From Rhodococcus sp. SMB37 (GTDB lineage: Bacteria > Actinomycetota > Actinomycetes > Mycobacteriales > Mycobacteriaceae), in assembly GCF_004345605.1 (NCBI RefSeq), contig NZ_SLVY01000014.1, positions 1 through 64,000 on the forward strand: 64,000 bases of DNA, written 5' to 3'. A program made the translations under genes and the position numbers. Every line of letters begins with the position of its first letter. The stretch's first letter is position 1. Positions 52,542 through 60,766 of the stretch are shown piece after piece. Under the pieces are notes generated by a model. That model was given only the letters and a program-made list of their open reading frames with translations. It was not told where the DNA came from and ran no database searches.

Positions 52542-53381
52542 ATGCCGCGCAAAGTCATCGACTGCCTGCTCAACGTCCACTTCGGGGAGGCGGACTCGCA
52601 ACCGAAATGGATGACATCGGTCCGCGACAACTACTTCAAGGGACCCAAGTCGATGTTCGATCCCGTCGACATGTCGGAGCTGCTCGACGAGATGGACGAG
52701 ATGGGCGTGCAGAAGGCCATCCTGATGGACTCCATCGCGACACCCCGGCTCACCGCGCGGAAATTCGCCGAAGCCCACCCGGAACGGTTCTCCCTAGCAA
52801 TGGGCGTCGGGCCCTTGTTCCGCCCGATGAAGATGGTGCGGGAACTCGCCGCAATCACGCACGACCTGCCGGTCCGCTACGCGGCGATCGGCCCCAGCTT
52901 CTGGGGCGACGGCGACTATCCGCCGAGTCACGCCCTGTACTACCCGCTGTACACGAAATGCGCCGAAATGGGCCTGCCGCTGTGCATGAACACCGGCATC
53001 CCCGGTCCGGCGCTCCCCGGCGAAGTGCAGAATCCGCTCCACCTCGACAAGGTGTGCGTGCGCTTCCCGGAACTGAAACTCTGCATGATGCACGGAGCGG
53101 ATCCGTGGTGGGACGTCGCGATCCGAATGTTGCTCCGGTTCCCGAATTTGCGGCTCATGACGTCGGCGTGGTCGCCGAAACGACTGCCAGAAAGCTTGTT
53201 GCACTTCATGCGCACGCGCGGACAGAACAAAGTGATCTTCGCGTCCGACTGGCCGGTGCTCACGCAGCGCCGCATCGTCCCCGAAGCAACGTCGCTCGAG
53301 CTGCCCGAGACTGCGCTCGACAATTTCCTGTTCGGCAATGCCGAGGAGTTCTTCTTCGGCGACCGGCAGCCCCTCAGCTGA
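52542..53381 (+). CDS. Amidohydrolase-2 family protein (short form)
   Basis: The 279-residue protein is a compact amidohydrolase_2 member. The N-terminal strand VIDCLLNVHFG lacks the full HxH motif. MMHGADPWWD near 184 and FASDWPVLTQRR near 233 give the later His and the metal Asp. It is about 130 residues shorter than its neighbour at 40367. It may be a decarboxylase or C-C hydrolase with one or no metal. It heads an operon with two acyl-CoA dehydrogenase subunits; CGGAG stands before the ATG. Confidence 0.8.
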   Translation: MPRKVIDCLLNVHFGEADSQPKWMTSVRDNYFKGPKSMFDPVDMSELLDEMDEMGVQKAILMDSIATPRLTARKFAEAHPERFSLAMGVGPLFRPMKMVRELAAITHDLPVRYAAIGPSFWGDGDYPPSHALYYPLYTKCAEMGLPLCMNTGIPGPALPGEVQNPLHLDKVCVRFPELKLCMMHGADPWWDVAIRMLLRFPNLRLMTSAWSPKRLPESLLHFMRTRGQNKVIFASDWPVLTQRRIVPEATSLELPETALDNFLFGNAEEFFFGDRQPLS

Positions 53382-53409
53382 TCTCCAGACGACAACTCGA
53401 GGAGTAGAG

Positions 53410-54477
53410 ATGGATCGGTACGAGCTGCGGCGCGAGGATTACAGCCTGAGCGAAGACCAACTGGATCTGCAGAACGCGTACGCGAAATTCTTCGAAACCC
53501 ACTGCACGATCGAGACTGTGCACGCCAACGAGGCCGACGGATTCGACCGTGCCCTGTGGGAGAGGCTCTGCGCGACCGGCGCGACGACGATGGCTCTTCC
53601 GGAAGAAGCCGGCGGCGACGGAGCGACGCTGGTCGATCTGACCCTTGTCGCCGAGGAAGTGGGCAGATATCTGGCTCCGGTCCCGTGGATTGATCATGTC
53701 TGTGCTGCAAGGCTTCTCGCTCGGTTGGACATCGATGAACTCGGTGTGATCGCGTCGGGTAAGCACATCGTCGGACTCGACCCGCACCTCGGTGACCGGA
53801 CGGGCCGACGGCTGACCCCCACCGCATCGATCGCCGACGACCTCATCGTGCGCGACGGCGACGACGTCGTACTCCTCACCTTCGACCCGGCCCCGGAGCG
53901 CGTCGAAAACCTCGGTAAGCTGCCGATGGCGTGGGTCGACCCCGCCGACGCACCGCACCGGACGGTTCTGGCGAGTGGCCCCACCGCCATCGCAGAGTGG
54001 GGCCGCGCTCTCGACGAATGGCGCCTGCTGACCGCATCGGCCCTGGTGGGTCTTGTGGAACAGACCATGCGCATCGCCGCCGAATTCGCGAAGACCCGTT
54101 ACACGCTGGGCGTTCCCATCTCCTCGCTGCAGGGCATCTCGCATCCGCTGGCGAACATGGCCATCGTCGTGGAAGGCGGACGAGCACTGGCACGTAAGGC
54201 CGCCTGGTTCCTGGAGAACGAGCCGGACGTTCGGCCGGAACTGCCGGGCGCGGCCTTCGTCTTCATGGCGGAAGAGGCACCGCGGGCCGCGACGATGGCC
54301 GTTCAGGTCCAGGGTGGTCTGGGGGTGTCGACAGAGGCCGCGGCGAGTTCGTATCTGGTACGGGCTCGCGGGTGGCCGCTGGCCGGCGGCGACCTGTCCG
54401 ACACCACGCGACACGTGGCTCGGGTGGTGGCACAGAAGCGGTCCGCGAGTGCCGATGCGGCGCTGGCTGCGGTATAG
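53410..54477 (+). CDS. Acyl-CoA dehydrogenase, non-catalytic-type subunit
   Basis: The 355-residue ACAD-fold protein ends VQGGLGVSTEAAASSYLVRA and lacks the C-terminal YGGTxE catalytic Glu. Its middle domain is shortened. This is the style of one half of the actinobacterial alpha2-beta2 dehydrogenases (ChsE1/ChsE2, FadE28/29 type). The other half lies 11 bp downstream. GGAG precedes the ATG. Such heteromers oxidise short, bulky ring-bearing acyl-CoAs, so the substrate probably has a ring. Confidence 0.83.
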   Translation: MDRYELRREDYSLSEDQLDLQNAYAKFFETHCTIETVHANEADGFDRALWERLCATGATTMALPEEAGGDGATLVDLTLVAEEVGRYLAPVPWIDHVCAARLLARLDIDELGVIASGKHIVGLDPHLGDRTGRRLTPTASIADDLIVRDGDDVVLLTFDPAPERVENLGKLPMAWVDPADAPHRTVLASGPTAIAEWGRALDEWRLLTASALVGLVEQTMRIAAEFAKTRYTLGVPISSLQGISHPLANMAIVVEGGRALARKAAWFLENEPDVRPELPGAAFVFMAEEAPRAATMAVQVQGGLGVSTEAAASSYLVRARGWPLAGGDLSDTTRHVARVVAQKRSASADAALAAV

Positions 54478-54488
54478 AGGAGACGAAC

Positions 54489-55676
54489 ATGGATTTCTCA
54501 CGAGTGGAACTGGCCGCAGACGAACAGGCGTTCCTTGACGAGATTCGCACGTTTCTCGACAAGCACGTCACCGACGAAGTGCGCAGACGTGATCGAGAGA
54601 CCGGCGACAACTTCGACGAGGGCGTCCACCTCGCGATGGGAGAGACCGGGTACCTCGAACGCGAGTACCGCAAGCCGGAGGACGGCGGCTTCTCCCGCGT
54701 CGAGAGCCGCATCTGGGCCCTCGAACGTCGACGTGTGCACGCCCCATGGGTGACGTGGGGAACCACCATCCTGGTCTCACATTCCGTCGAGGCATACGGT
54801 TCCCCGGAGTTACGTGCCGAAGTGATGCCCGGAGTGTTCAGCGGCCACGTGCGCATGTGCCTCGGATACACCGAGCCCGACGGCGGTTCGGATATCGCGA
54901 CGTCCAAGACCAAAGCGGTGCGCGACGGCGACGACTGGGTGATCAACGGTGCCAAGATGTTCACGACCGGCGCGCACAACTGCCGGTACGTCTTTCTCAT
55001 CACCAACACCGATTCGAACGCGGAGCGGAAACACAAGAGGCTGACCATGTTCCTCGTTCCGCTCGATACTGCTGGTATCGAGATCCGGGGCCTGCGGACG
55101 GTGGATGGCGACCGCACCAACATCGTCTACTACAACGATGTGCGCATCTCCGACAAGTACCGGCTCGGGGACGTCAACGGAGGGTGGGCGGTGTTGCGCG
55201 GGCCGCTCGATGCGGAGCACGGGGTCGTCGACGCGGCCACCGACGGTCTCGACGACATCGCGATCCTCCAGCACCAGGGCATGTTCATGGGCACGGCGGT
55301 CGACAAGGTCGCGGCCATCGTGGGGCGGCCGGGGAACGACGGGCAGAGCCGAATCGACGACGGTGCCGTTGCCGACCGCCTGGGCAGGTCCGTCGCCCGG
55401 ATCGAGATGGCGCTCAGTACGCCCAACATGTACGGCCGTGTCGCGATCGCCCAGACGATGCGCGACGTCGCACCCGAACTCATGGACATCCTGGGATCCG
55501 CGTCTGTGCTGCCGACAGATGCCGATGGGGCGATCGACGAGGGAGCGAGCGAGTACCTGTATCGGTGGGCGCCGCTGTGCGGAATCTACGGCGGCACACT
55601 GGAAGTGTTTCGCAACATGATCGCGCAGTATGTGCTCGGCTTGGGTCGACCGGTGTACGCGCCGGTCAAGAGCTGA
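54489..55676 (+). CDS. Acyl-CoA dehydrogenase, catalytic-type subunit
   Basis: The 395-residue ACAD has the FAD loop GYTEPDGGSDIATS near 125, the substrate strand FTTGAHNCRYVF and the catalytic base Glu372 in YGGTLEVFRN. It is the presumed partner of the preceding ACAD. About 40 residues of insertion near 275-310 (VGRPGNDGQSRIDD) are unusual and may shape the pocket. AGAGGAGACG is the ribosome site. The transcript ends at the stem-loop 18 bp after the stop. Confidence 0.87.
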   Translation: MDFSRVELAADEQAFLDEIRTFLDKHVTDEVRRRDRETGDNFDEGVHLAMGETGYLEREYRKPEDGGFSRVESRIWALERRRVHAPWVTWGTTILVSHSVEAYGSPELRAEVMPGVFSGHVRMCLGYTEPDGGSDIATSKTKAVRDGDDWVINGAKMFTTGAHNCRYVFLITNTDSNAERKHKRLTMFLVPLDTAGIEIRGLRTVDGDRTNIVYYNDVRISDKYRLGDVNGGWAVLRGPLDAEHGVVDAATDGLDDIAILQHQGMFMGTAVDKVAAIVGRPGNDGQSRIDDGAVADRLGRSVARIEMALSTPNMYGRVAIAQTMRDVAPELMDILGSASVLPTDADGAIDEGASEYLYRWAPLCGIYGGTLEVFRNMIAQYVLGLGRPVYAPVKS

Positions 55677-55693
55677 AAGCCCGGCTACGGCAC

Positions 55694-55728
55694 AACGCCG
55701 GCGCGGCCGATGCGGCCACGCCGGCGTT
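55694..55728. terminator. Bidirectional terminator hairpin
   Basis: AACGCCGGCG (55694-55703) and GGCCG (55705-55709) pair with CGGCC (55713-55717) and CGCCGGCGTT (55719-55728), with one C/A mismatch and a 3-nt loop. It separates the convergent acyl-CoA dehydrogenase and CoA-transferase genes. Confidence 0.85.
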
Positions 55729-55739
55729 CTACTGTCGGT

Positions 55740-56960
55740 TTACAGGACGGCTCCGGCGACCTTCGCCGCGATGATGTCGTCCCAGGTCATCCCCAACTCT
55801 TCGAGGATCTGGTCGGTGTGTTCGCCGTGTTCGGGTGAGCGTCCTGGTTTCGCGGGGGTCTCGTCGAACTGGATCGGGGCTGCGACCGTCTTGAACACTT
55901 CACCGTCCTCATCGGCGACGCTCATCAAATAGCCGTTGGCGACGGCCTGCTGGTCGTCGAGCACCTCGGCAGGGGTCGCGAGCGGCGCCCACACACCTGG
56001 CTCGTCGGCGAGGATTTTCTGCCACTCGGCAAGATCGCGGTCGGCGAAGATCGCCCGAAGAATGGTCGTCGCTTCGTCTTTGTTGGCGACGAGATTGGCG
56101 AGTGGGGTGAATCGTTCGTCGACTGCGAGTTCGGGATGCCCGATCCGTTCGCAGAATCCGTGCCAGAAGCGGTCGGCCTGCAGGAACACGAGTTGGAGCC
56201 ACCGGCCGTCGCGGGTCTTGTAGCGATTCACCACAGGATTCGGAGCTTCCCCCTGGGAGTAGGCCGGGATGCGGTCGATTCCGTAGTAGTCGGCCGCGCA
56301 GATGTCAGGTGCCACGGCCCACATTCCTTGGGCAAGAAGCGATCCGTCGACCGTGCGTGCCACTCCGGTCCGTTCCCGATGGAAGAGTGCTGCGACGATG
56401 CCGCCAGCGAGGGTGCTGCCGCCCTGCAGGTCGCCGAATGCGGGGCCCTGCGCGAACGGAAACTCCTGACCGTCCGGTGTGAGTGCATAGGCAACGCCTC
56501 CGCGTGCCGTGTACCCGGAGGCGTCGAACCCGCCCTTGTCGCGGTCGGGGCCGAGCGGGCCCTGGCCGCTTCCGCGCGCGATGATCACGTTCGGGTTGAA
56601 CGAACGGAGGGTCTCGACCGAGAGATCGGCGCGTTCGAGCGCGCCGGGGAGCCAGTTGGTCAGGAGGACATCGGCCTTCGCGATGAGCTTGGCGAAGATC
56701 TCGCGCCCCTCCGGTGTCTTGATGTCGATTGCGATGCTGCGTTTTCCGTGGTTTCCGATCTCCATCATGAAGTTGGCCTTCACCCGGGATTCCGCGGGAT
56801 CGAGACCGCCGACCGTCAGGTAGCGGCATGGGTCGCCGCCCCGGGTGTCTTCGATCTTGATGACGTCGGCGCCCCAGTCGCGGAGTACGACGCCGGCGCT
56901 CGGCACATACGTCCAGGAGGCGAGTTCCACCACAGTGACACCGTTGAGGAGATCGGACAT
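55740..56960 (-). CDS. CaiB/BaiF family (class III) CoA-transferase
   Basis: The 406-residue protein has the class III CoA-transferase start (MSDLLNGVTVVELASWTYVP), the CoA-binding stretch HGKRSIAIDIKTPEG near 71 and the catalytic Asp146 in GGFDASGYTARGG. It would move CoA between a pathway acid and a product such as succinate. The ATG at 56960 is chosen because GAAGGGAA lies upstream; the longer frame runs into the shared operator. It is divergent from the ALDH/SDR/HIBADH operon. Confidence 0.9.
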   Translation of the reverse strand: MSDLLNGVTVVELASWTYVPSAGVVLRDWGADVIKIEDTRGGDPCRYLTVGGLDPAESRVKANFMMEIGNHGKRSIAIDIKTPEGREIFAKLIAKADVLLTNWLPGALERADLSVETLRSFNPNVIIARGSGQGPLGPDRDKGGFDASGYTARGGVAYALTPDGQEFPFAQGPAFGDLQGGSTLAGGIVAALFHRERTGVARTVDGSLLAQGMWAVAPDICAADYYGIDRIPAYSQGEAPNPVVNRYKTRDGRWLQLVFLQADRFWHGFCERIGHPELAVDERFTPLANLVANKDEATTILRAIFADRDLAEWQKILADEPGVWAPLATPAEVLDDQQAVANGYLMSVADEDGEVFKTVAAPIQFDETPAKPGRSPEHGEHTDQILEELGMTWDDIIAAKVAGAVL

Positions 56961-57007
56961 CGACGTTCCCTTCTCGCAAAGTCGGGCTGTACAGCTTCCC
57001 GGAAGAT

Positions 57008-57026
57008 TACTGTATAGATTACAGTT
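57008..57026. promoter_or_regulatory. Shared 19-bp operator, CoA-transferase/ALDH divergent promoter
   Basis: TACTGT-ATAGATT-ACAGTT differs from the perfect copy at 40270-40288 in one half-site base and shares four of seven spacer bases. It lies in the 95-bp gap between the CoA-transferase and ALDH genes. Confidence 0.72.
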
Positions 57027-57055
57027 AGTCATCCGGTTCCGGTTGAGGAGGATGC

Positions 57056-58594
57056 ATGAGTGAGGTCGACAGCCCCGAGATCACGAGCGTGGAATTGGGG
57101 CGGCGCGTCGCGCAGCGGGCGGAGATCCGATTGCTCATCGACGGAGTGCTGACCGAGGCGACGAACGGTGCGACGTATCGAAATCTCAGTCCCGCCACCG
57201 GACTCGTACTCGGCGACGCCGCCGCGGCGACCGCACACGACATGAACCGAGCGATCGGCGCGGCACGTCGCGCATTCGATGAGACCGCATGGTCGACCGA
57301 CCGCGCCCTGCGACGGCGCTGCCTCGAGCAACTCCAGACCGCGATCGAGGCAGAGAAGGAAGACCTGCGAGACGAACTCGTGGCCGAGGTCGGATGCCCG
57401 GTGATGGCCACGGCCGATGCGCAACTGGACTGGCCGCTGTCGGAATCCCTCCGCTACCCGGCAGCGTTGATCGATGAGTTCGAATGGGAGCGGATCCTCG
57501 ACGGCGGGGGTCTGTTCGGGCAGCGAAACATCCGCACCGTGGTCAAGGAAGCGGTGGGGGTGGTTGCGGCGATCACGCCGTCGAACTATCCGATCGAGGT
57601 GATCCTCAACAAGATGGGCCCGGCTCTCGCCGCAGGAAATACCGTGGTTCTCAAACCGGATCCGAACACGCCGTGGAACGCGGCACGCCTCGGCAGGCTC
57701 GTCGCAGAAAAGACCGACATCCCAGCCGGGGTGTTCAACGTGGTGACCACCCCCGACAACGACGTTGCAGGTCTGCTCGCCGACGACCCGCGCGTCGACC
57801 TGCTTTCCTTCACTGGATCCACCGCGGTCGGCCGCGCCTTGATGCGCCGAGCAGCCGACACGATGAAGCGGACGTTCCTGGAACTCGGGGGAAAATCGGC
57901 TCTCATCGTCACCGACGGCGCCGACCTGTCGAAGGCGATCATGGCGACGATCGGCGCGTGCTCCCATGCGGGTCAGGCTTGCGCGGTCAACACCCGAATC
58001 CTCGTGCACGAGTCGCTGTTCGATGATCTGTCGGCCGGAGCGGCCGAGGCATACCGGCAGCTTCCGGTCGGCGACCCGGCGGCAGCAGGGACATTCGTCG
58101 GCCCACTCATCAGCGACGCCCAGAAACAGAAGGTGCTCGGCATGCTCGAGCAGGCGCGCATCGACGGTGCGCAGTTCCTCGTCGGTGGAGGCGAGGTGGA
58201 CGGCCTGGACGAGCATCTGCGCGGCGGCCACTTTGTGGCGCCGACCCTTGTGACAGGCGTCGACAACAGCGAGGCTATCGCGCAGGACGAGATCTTCGGG
58301 CCGGTCGCAATCCTGATTCCCTTCGCCACCGACGACGAGGCGATCAGGCTCGCCAACGACAGTCCGTTCGGCCTTGCCGGTGCAGTCATGACGGACTCGT
58401 TCGAACGAGGCGAGGCCATCGCACGTCGCGTGCGCACCGGCGCAATCGGTATCAACGGTGGCAGTTTCTACGGCGCCGACGCACCTTTCGGTGGCTTCAA
58501 GAACAGCGGTATCGGGAGGCAGTGCGGGATGGAAGGTTTCGAACAGTACCTCGAAACCAAGACCCTCGCCGCGCGGGTTCCCCGACGTGCATGA
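57056..58594 (+). CDS. Aldehyde dehydrogenase
   Basis: The 512-residue ALDH has Cys309 (AGQACAVNTRI), the Glu in FLELGGKSALIV, FTGSTAVGRALM and APFGGFKNSGIGR. All catalytic residues are present. It oxidises a pathway aldehyde. GAGGATGC precedes the ATG. The stop is followed by an SDR 35 bp on, and the three genes ALDH, SDR and HIBADH-like dehydrogenase form an oxidising set for alcohols and aldehydes. Confidence 0.88.
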   Translation: MSEVDSPEITSVELGRRVAQRAEIRLLIDGVLTEATNGATYRNLSPATGLVLGDAAAATAHDMNRAIGAARRAFDETAWSTDRALRRRCLEQLQTAIEAEKEDLRDELVAEVGCPVMATADAQLDWPLSESLRYPAALIDEFEWERILDGGGLFGQRNIRTVVKEAVGVVAAITPSNYPIEVILNKMGPALAAGNTVVLKPDPNTPWNAARLGRLVAEKTDIPAGVFNVVTTPDNDVAGLLADDPRVDLLSFTGSTAVGRALMRRAADTMKRTFLELGGKSALIVTDGADLSKAIMATIGACSHAGQACAVNTRILVHESLFDDLSAGAAEAYRQLPVGDPAAAGTFVGPLISDAQKQKVLGMLEQARIDGAQFLVGGGEVDGLDEHLRGGHFVAPTLVTGVDNSEAIAQDEIFGPVAILIPFATDDEAIRLANDSPFGLAGAVMTDSFERGEAIARRVRTGAIGINGGSFYGADAPFGGFKNSGIGRQCGMEGFEQYLETKTLAARVPRRA

Positions 58595-58629
58595 AGACGA
58601 TTCACGTATCGGCGACGAAAGGTACACGG

Positions 58630-59478
58630 ATGGGCAAGCTCGACAGTAAGGTCGCACTGGTCTCGGGAGCAGCACGCGGACAAGGGAGGTCGCATGCGCT
58701 CCACCTCGCGGCCGAGGGCGCGAGCATCATCGCCCTCGACCTCTGCGCCGACCTCGAGGGCAACACCTACCCGCTGGCGAGACGGGAGGATCTGGAGGAG
58801 ACGGCCCGCCTCGTCGAGAAGGAGGGAGTTCGTGTCCACACCGTGGTCGCCGATGTACGTGAACGCCGCGACGTGTGGAACGCGATCGCCGGCGGAGTGA
58901 GCGAACTCGGCGGACTCCACATCGTCGTTGCCAACGCGGGAATCTGCCCGATGGGTGACGGGCAGACATTGCAGTCCTGGTCCGACACGATCGACACCGA
59001 TCTGGCCGGGGTGTTCAACGTCGTCCAGGGCAGCATCCCGCACCTCGGCGCGGGGGCGTCGATCATCGCGACCGGTTCCCTGGCCGCTCAACTGGGCAGC
59101 GCGACCAACCAGGGACCGGGCGGCTCGGCGTACAGCCTCGCGAAGCAGATGGTGGCGCGCTACGTCAACGATCTCGCAGTGCAGCTGGCGAAGAAGGACA
59201 TCCGCATCAACGCTGTGCACCCGACGAACGTGAACACCGACATGCTCCACAACGAGGGGATGTACCGGGTGTTCCGACCCGATCTCGAGCATCCGACGAG
59301 GGAAGAAGCCGAGATGGCATTCCCGGCCATGCAGGCGATGCGCGTGCCGTACATCGAGCCGTCGGACGTCTCCGAGGCAGTTCTGTTCCTCGCGAGCGAC
59401 GCATCGCGTTTCATCACCGGCACGCAGCTGCGGATCGACGCGGGTGGCTATGTGAAGTCCGTGCCCTGGAAGGGATGA
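58630..59478 (+). CDS. Mycofactocin-coupled-type SDR (carveol-dehydrogenase-like)
   Basis: The 282-residue SDR begins GKLDSKVALVSGAARGQGRS and continues with ALDLCADLEGNTYPLAR and EDLEETARLVE. That extended N-terminal loop is diagnostic of the TIGR03971 group, whose NAD is held tightly and reoxidised through mycofactocin. The catalytic Tyr-Lys is YSLAK near 173. Members oxidise terpenoid or other secondary alcohols (carveol dehydrogenase is one). An ATG 39 bp upstream overlapping the ALDH stop is an alternative start. Its stop overlaps the next gene. Confidence 0.85.
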   Translation: MGKLDSKVALVSGAARGQGRSHALHLAAEGASIIALDLCADLEGNTYPLARREDLEETARLVEKEGVRVHTVVADVRERRDVWNAIAGGVSELGGLHIVVANAGICPMGDGQTLQSWSDTIDTDLAGVFNVVQGSIPHLGAGASIIATGSLAAQLGSATNQGPGGSAYSLAKQMVARYVNDLAVQLAKKDIRINAVHPTNVNTDMLHNEGMYRVFRPDLEHPTREEAEMAFPAMQAMRVPYIEPSDVSEAVLFLASDASRFITGTQLRIDAGGYVKSVPWKG

Positions 59479-60314
59479 ATACCACCATGACCGACATCAT
59501 CGGATTTCTCGGAGCCGGCCAGATGGGTGAGCCCATGGTCCGCAGACTCCTCGGCGCGGGGCACGACGTCCGCATCTACGCCCGCAGGGAAGAGGTGCGC
59601 ATGCGTCTCGGCGTTGCGGGTGCGTACCTCGCCGACTCGGTCGCGGATGTGGCTCGGCAGGCCGACATTCTCGTTGTGTGCCTGTTCTCGGATGCGCAGT
59701 TGACGGAACTGGCCGCGGGGCCGGACGGTTTCATGGCGAACGCGAAGGACAGCGCGGTCGTCGTGTCGCACACGACGGGCACCGTCGGCACTCTCGAGAA
59801 GATCCGCGCCGACCACCCCGGCGGGCCGGTACTCGTCGATGCGCCGGTGAGCGGATCGGCAGAGGACATTGCCGCGGGCAAACTGACCGTGCTCATGGGC
59901 GGGGAGAATGCGGTGCTGGATCGCGTGGTAGCGGCGGTGGGCGCATATGCCGATCCGATCATCAGGACCGGTCGATTCGGCAGCGCACTGAACTTGAAGT
60001 TGGTCAACAATCTGCTCTTCGCGGCGAACGCTCAACTTGCCGCGGCAGCAGTAGAACTCGGCGACCGTCTCGGTATCGGAAGTCGTGAGCTACTCGCCGC
60101 GATTGCGTTGTGCAGCGGCAGAAGCCATGCCCTCGCGTCGATCGGAAAGGTCGGCGGTGTCGAGACGTTCGACGAGTTCGCGTCACCGTTCCTGCGGAAA
60201 GATGTCGCCGCATGTACCGCGGCAGCCGAGGATGCAGGCGTCGATCTGGGCTGGCTTGCTTCTGTGGTGGCAGGTGGTCCCATTGCCGGACTCGTCGCCC
60301 ACTCACAGGGGTGA
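59475..60314 (+). CDS. 3-hydroxyisobutyrate-dehydrogenase-family oxidoreductase
   Basis: The 279-residue protein has the NAD(P) motif FLGAGQMGEPM near 11-21, the substrate loop DAPVSGSAEDIAAGKL near 116 and the catalytic Lys of LNLKLVNNLLFAAN near 174. It is a full-length beta-hydroxyacid dehydrogenase. It may oxidise a short hydroxy-acid product of the pathway. The ATG overlaps the SDR stop; a second Met four codons on is possible. It ends convergent on the broken isochorismatase-like gene, overlapping its relic by 12 bp. Confidence 0.87.
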   Translation: MNTTMTDIIGFLGAGQMGEPMVRRLLGAGHDVRIYARREEVRMRLGVAGAYLADSVADVARQADILVVCLFSDAQLTELAAGPDGFMANAKDSAVVVSHTTGTVGTLEKIRADHPGGPVLVDAPVSGSAEDIAAGKLTVLMGGENAVLDRVVAAVGAYADPIIRTGRFGSALNLKLVNNLLFAANAQLAAAAVELGDRLGIGSRELLAAIALCSGRSHALASIGKVGGVETFDEFASPFLRKDVAACTAAAEDAGVDLGWLASVVAGGPIAGLVAHSQG

Positions 60315-60766
60315 GCCGGCGTCGCGAGACGCGTCACCGCTCCACATCGAGAGGATGTTGTCGGTGGTGGTGATGGTCGCGAGCACGCTCAACGTGTGGT
60401 CGATCATCGACCGTGCATGCGGGTCAACACCAAGTCGGACGGTGCCGGCCCGAGTTCCGGCAGAAGGGAGGCTCCCGAGCTCCCCGGGGCCATGGAGGTG
60501 GTGTGGCGTCCGATCGCGAAGAGCTTTGCGTTGTCGTTCGAGCCCTGATTGTCGTCACGACGGTGTACCAGGCAATGCACCACACGAACACCCGCGTCGC
60601 GGGCGACGGGAAGCAGGCGGCCGATGTTGGGGAGGGCATGACGTCTCGCCTCGTGTGCGAGTTCTGCCATGCCTGAATCCGGACCGACGACGGCGCCCTG
60701 CAGTTCCTGCGTGACGATTGCCGTGCGGTCCGGATTCAGAAGGTCTTTCAGCGTCGGCGCGCTCAC
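60303..60766 (-). pseudogene. Isochorismatase-like cysteine hydrolase with internal deletion
   Basis: From GTG 60766, which overlaps the Rieske stop, the frame gives 120 residues of an isochorismatase-fold start: DRTAIVTQELQGAVVGP with the Asp region, VRVVHCLVHRRDD, and ELGPAPSDLVLTRMHGR. It then hits a stop at 60404. The next frame, from an ATG overlapping that stop, resumes MIDHTLSVLATITTTDNIL, the normal C-terminal helix of the family. The middle, with the catalytic Cys strand, about 50-60 residues, is missing. This is therefore a deletion plus frameshift, and the enzyme should be dead. Confidence 0.75.
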
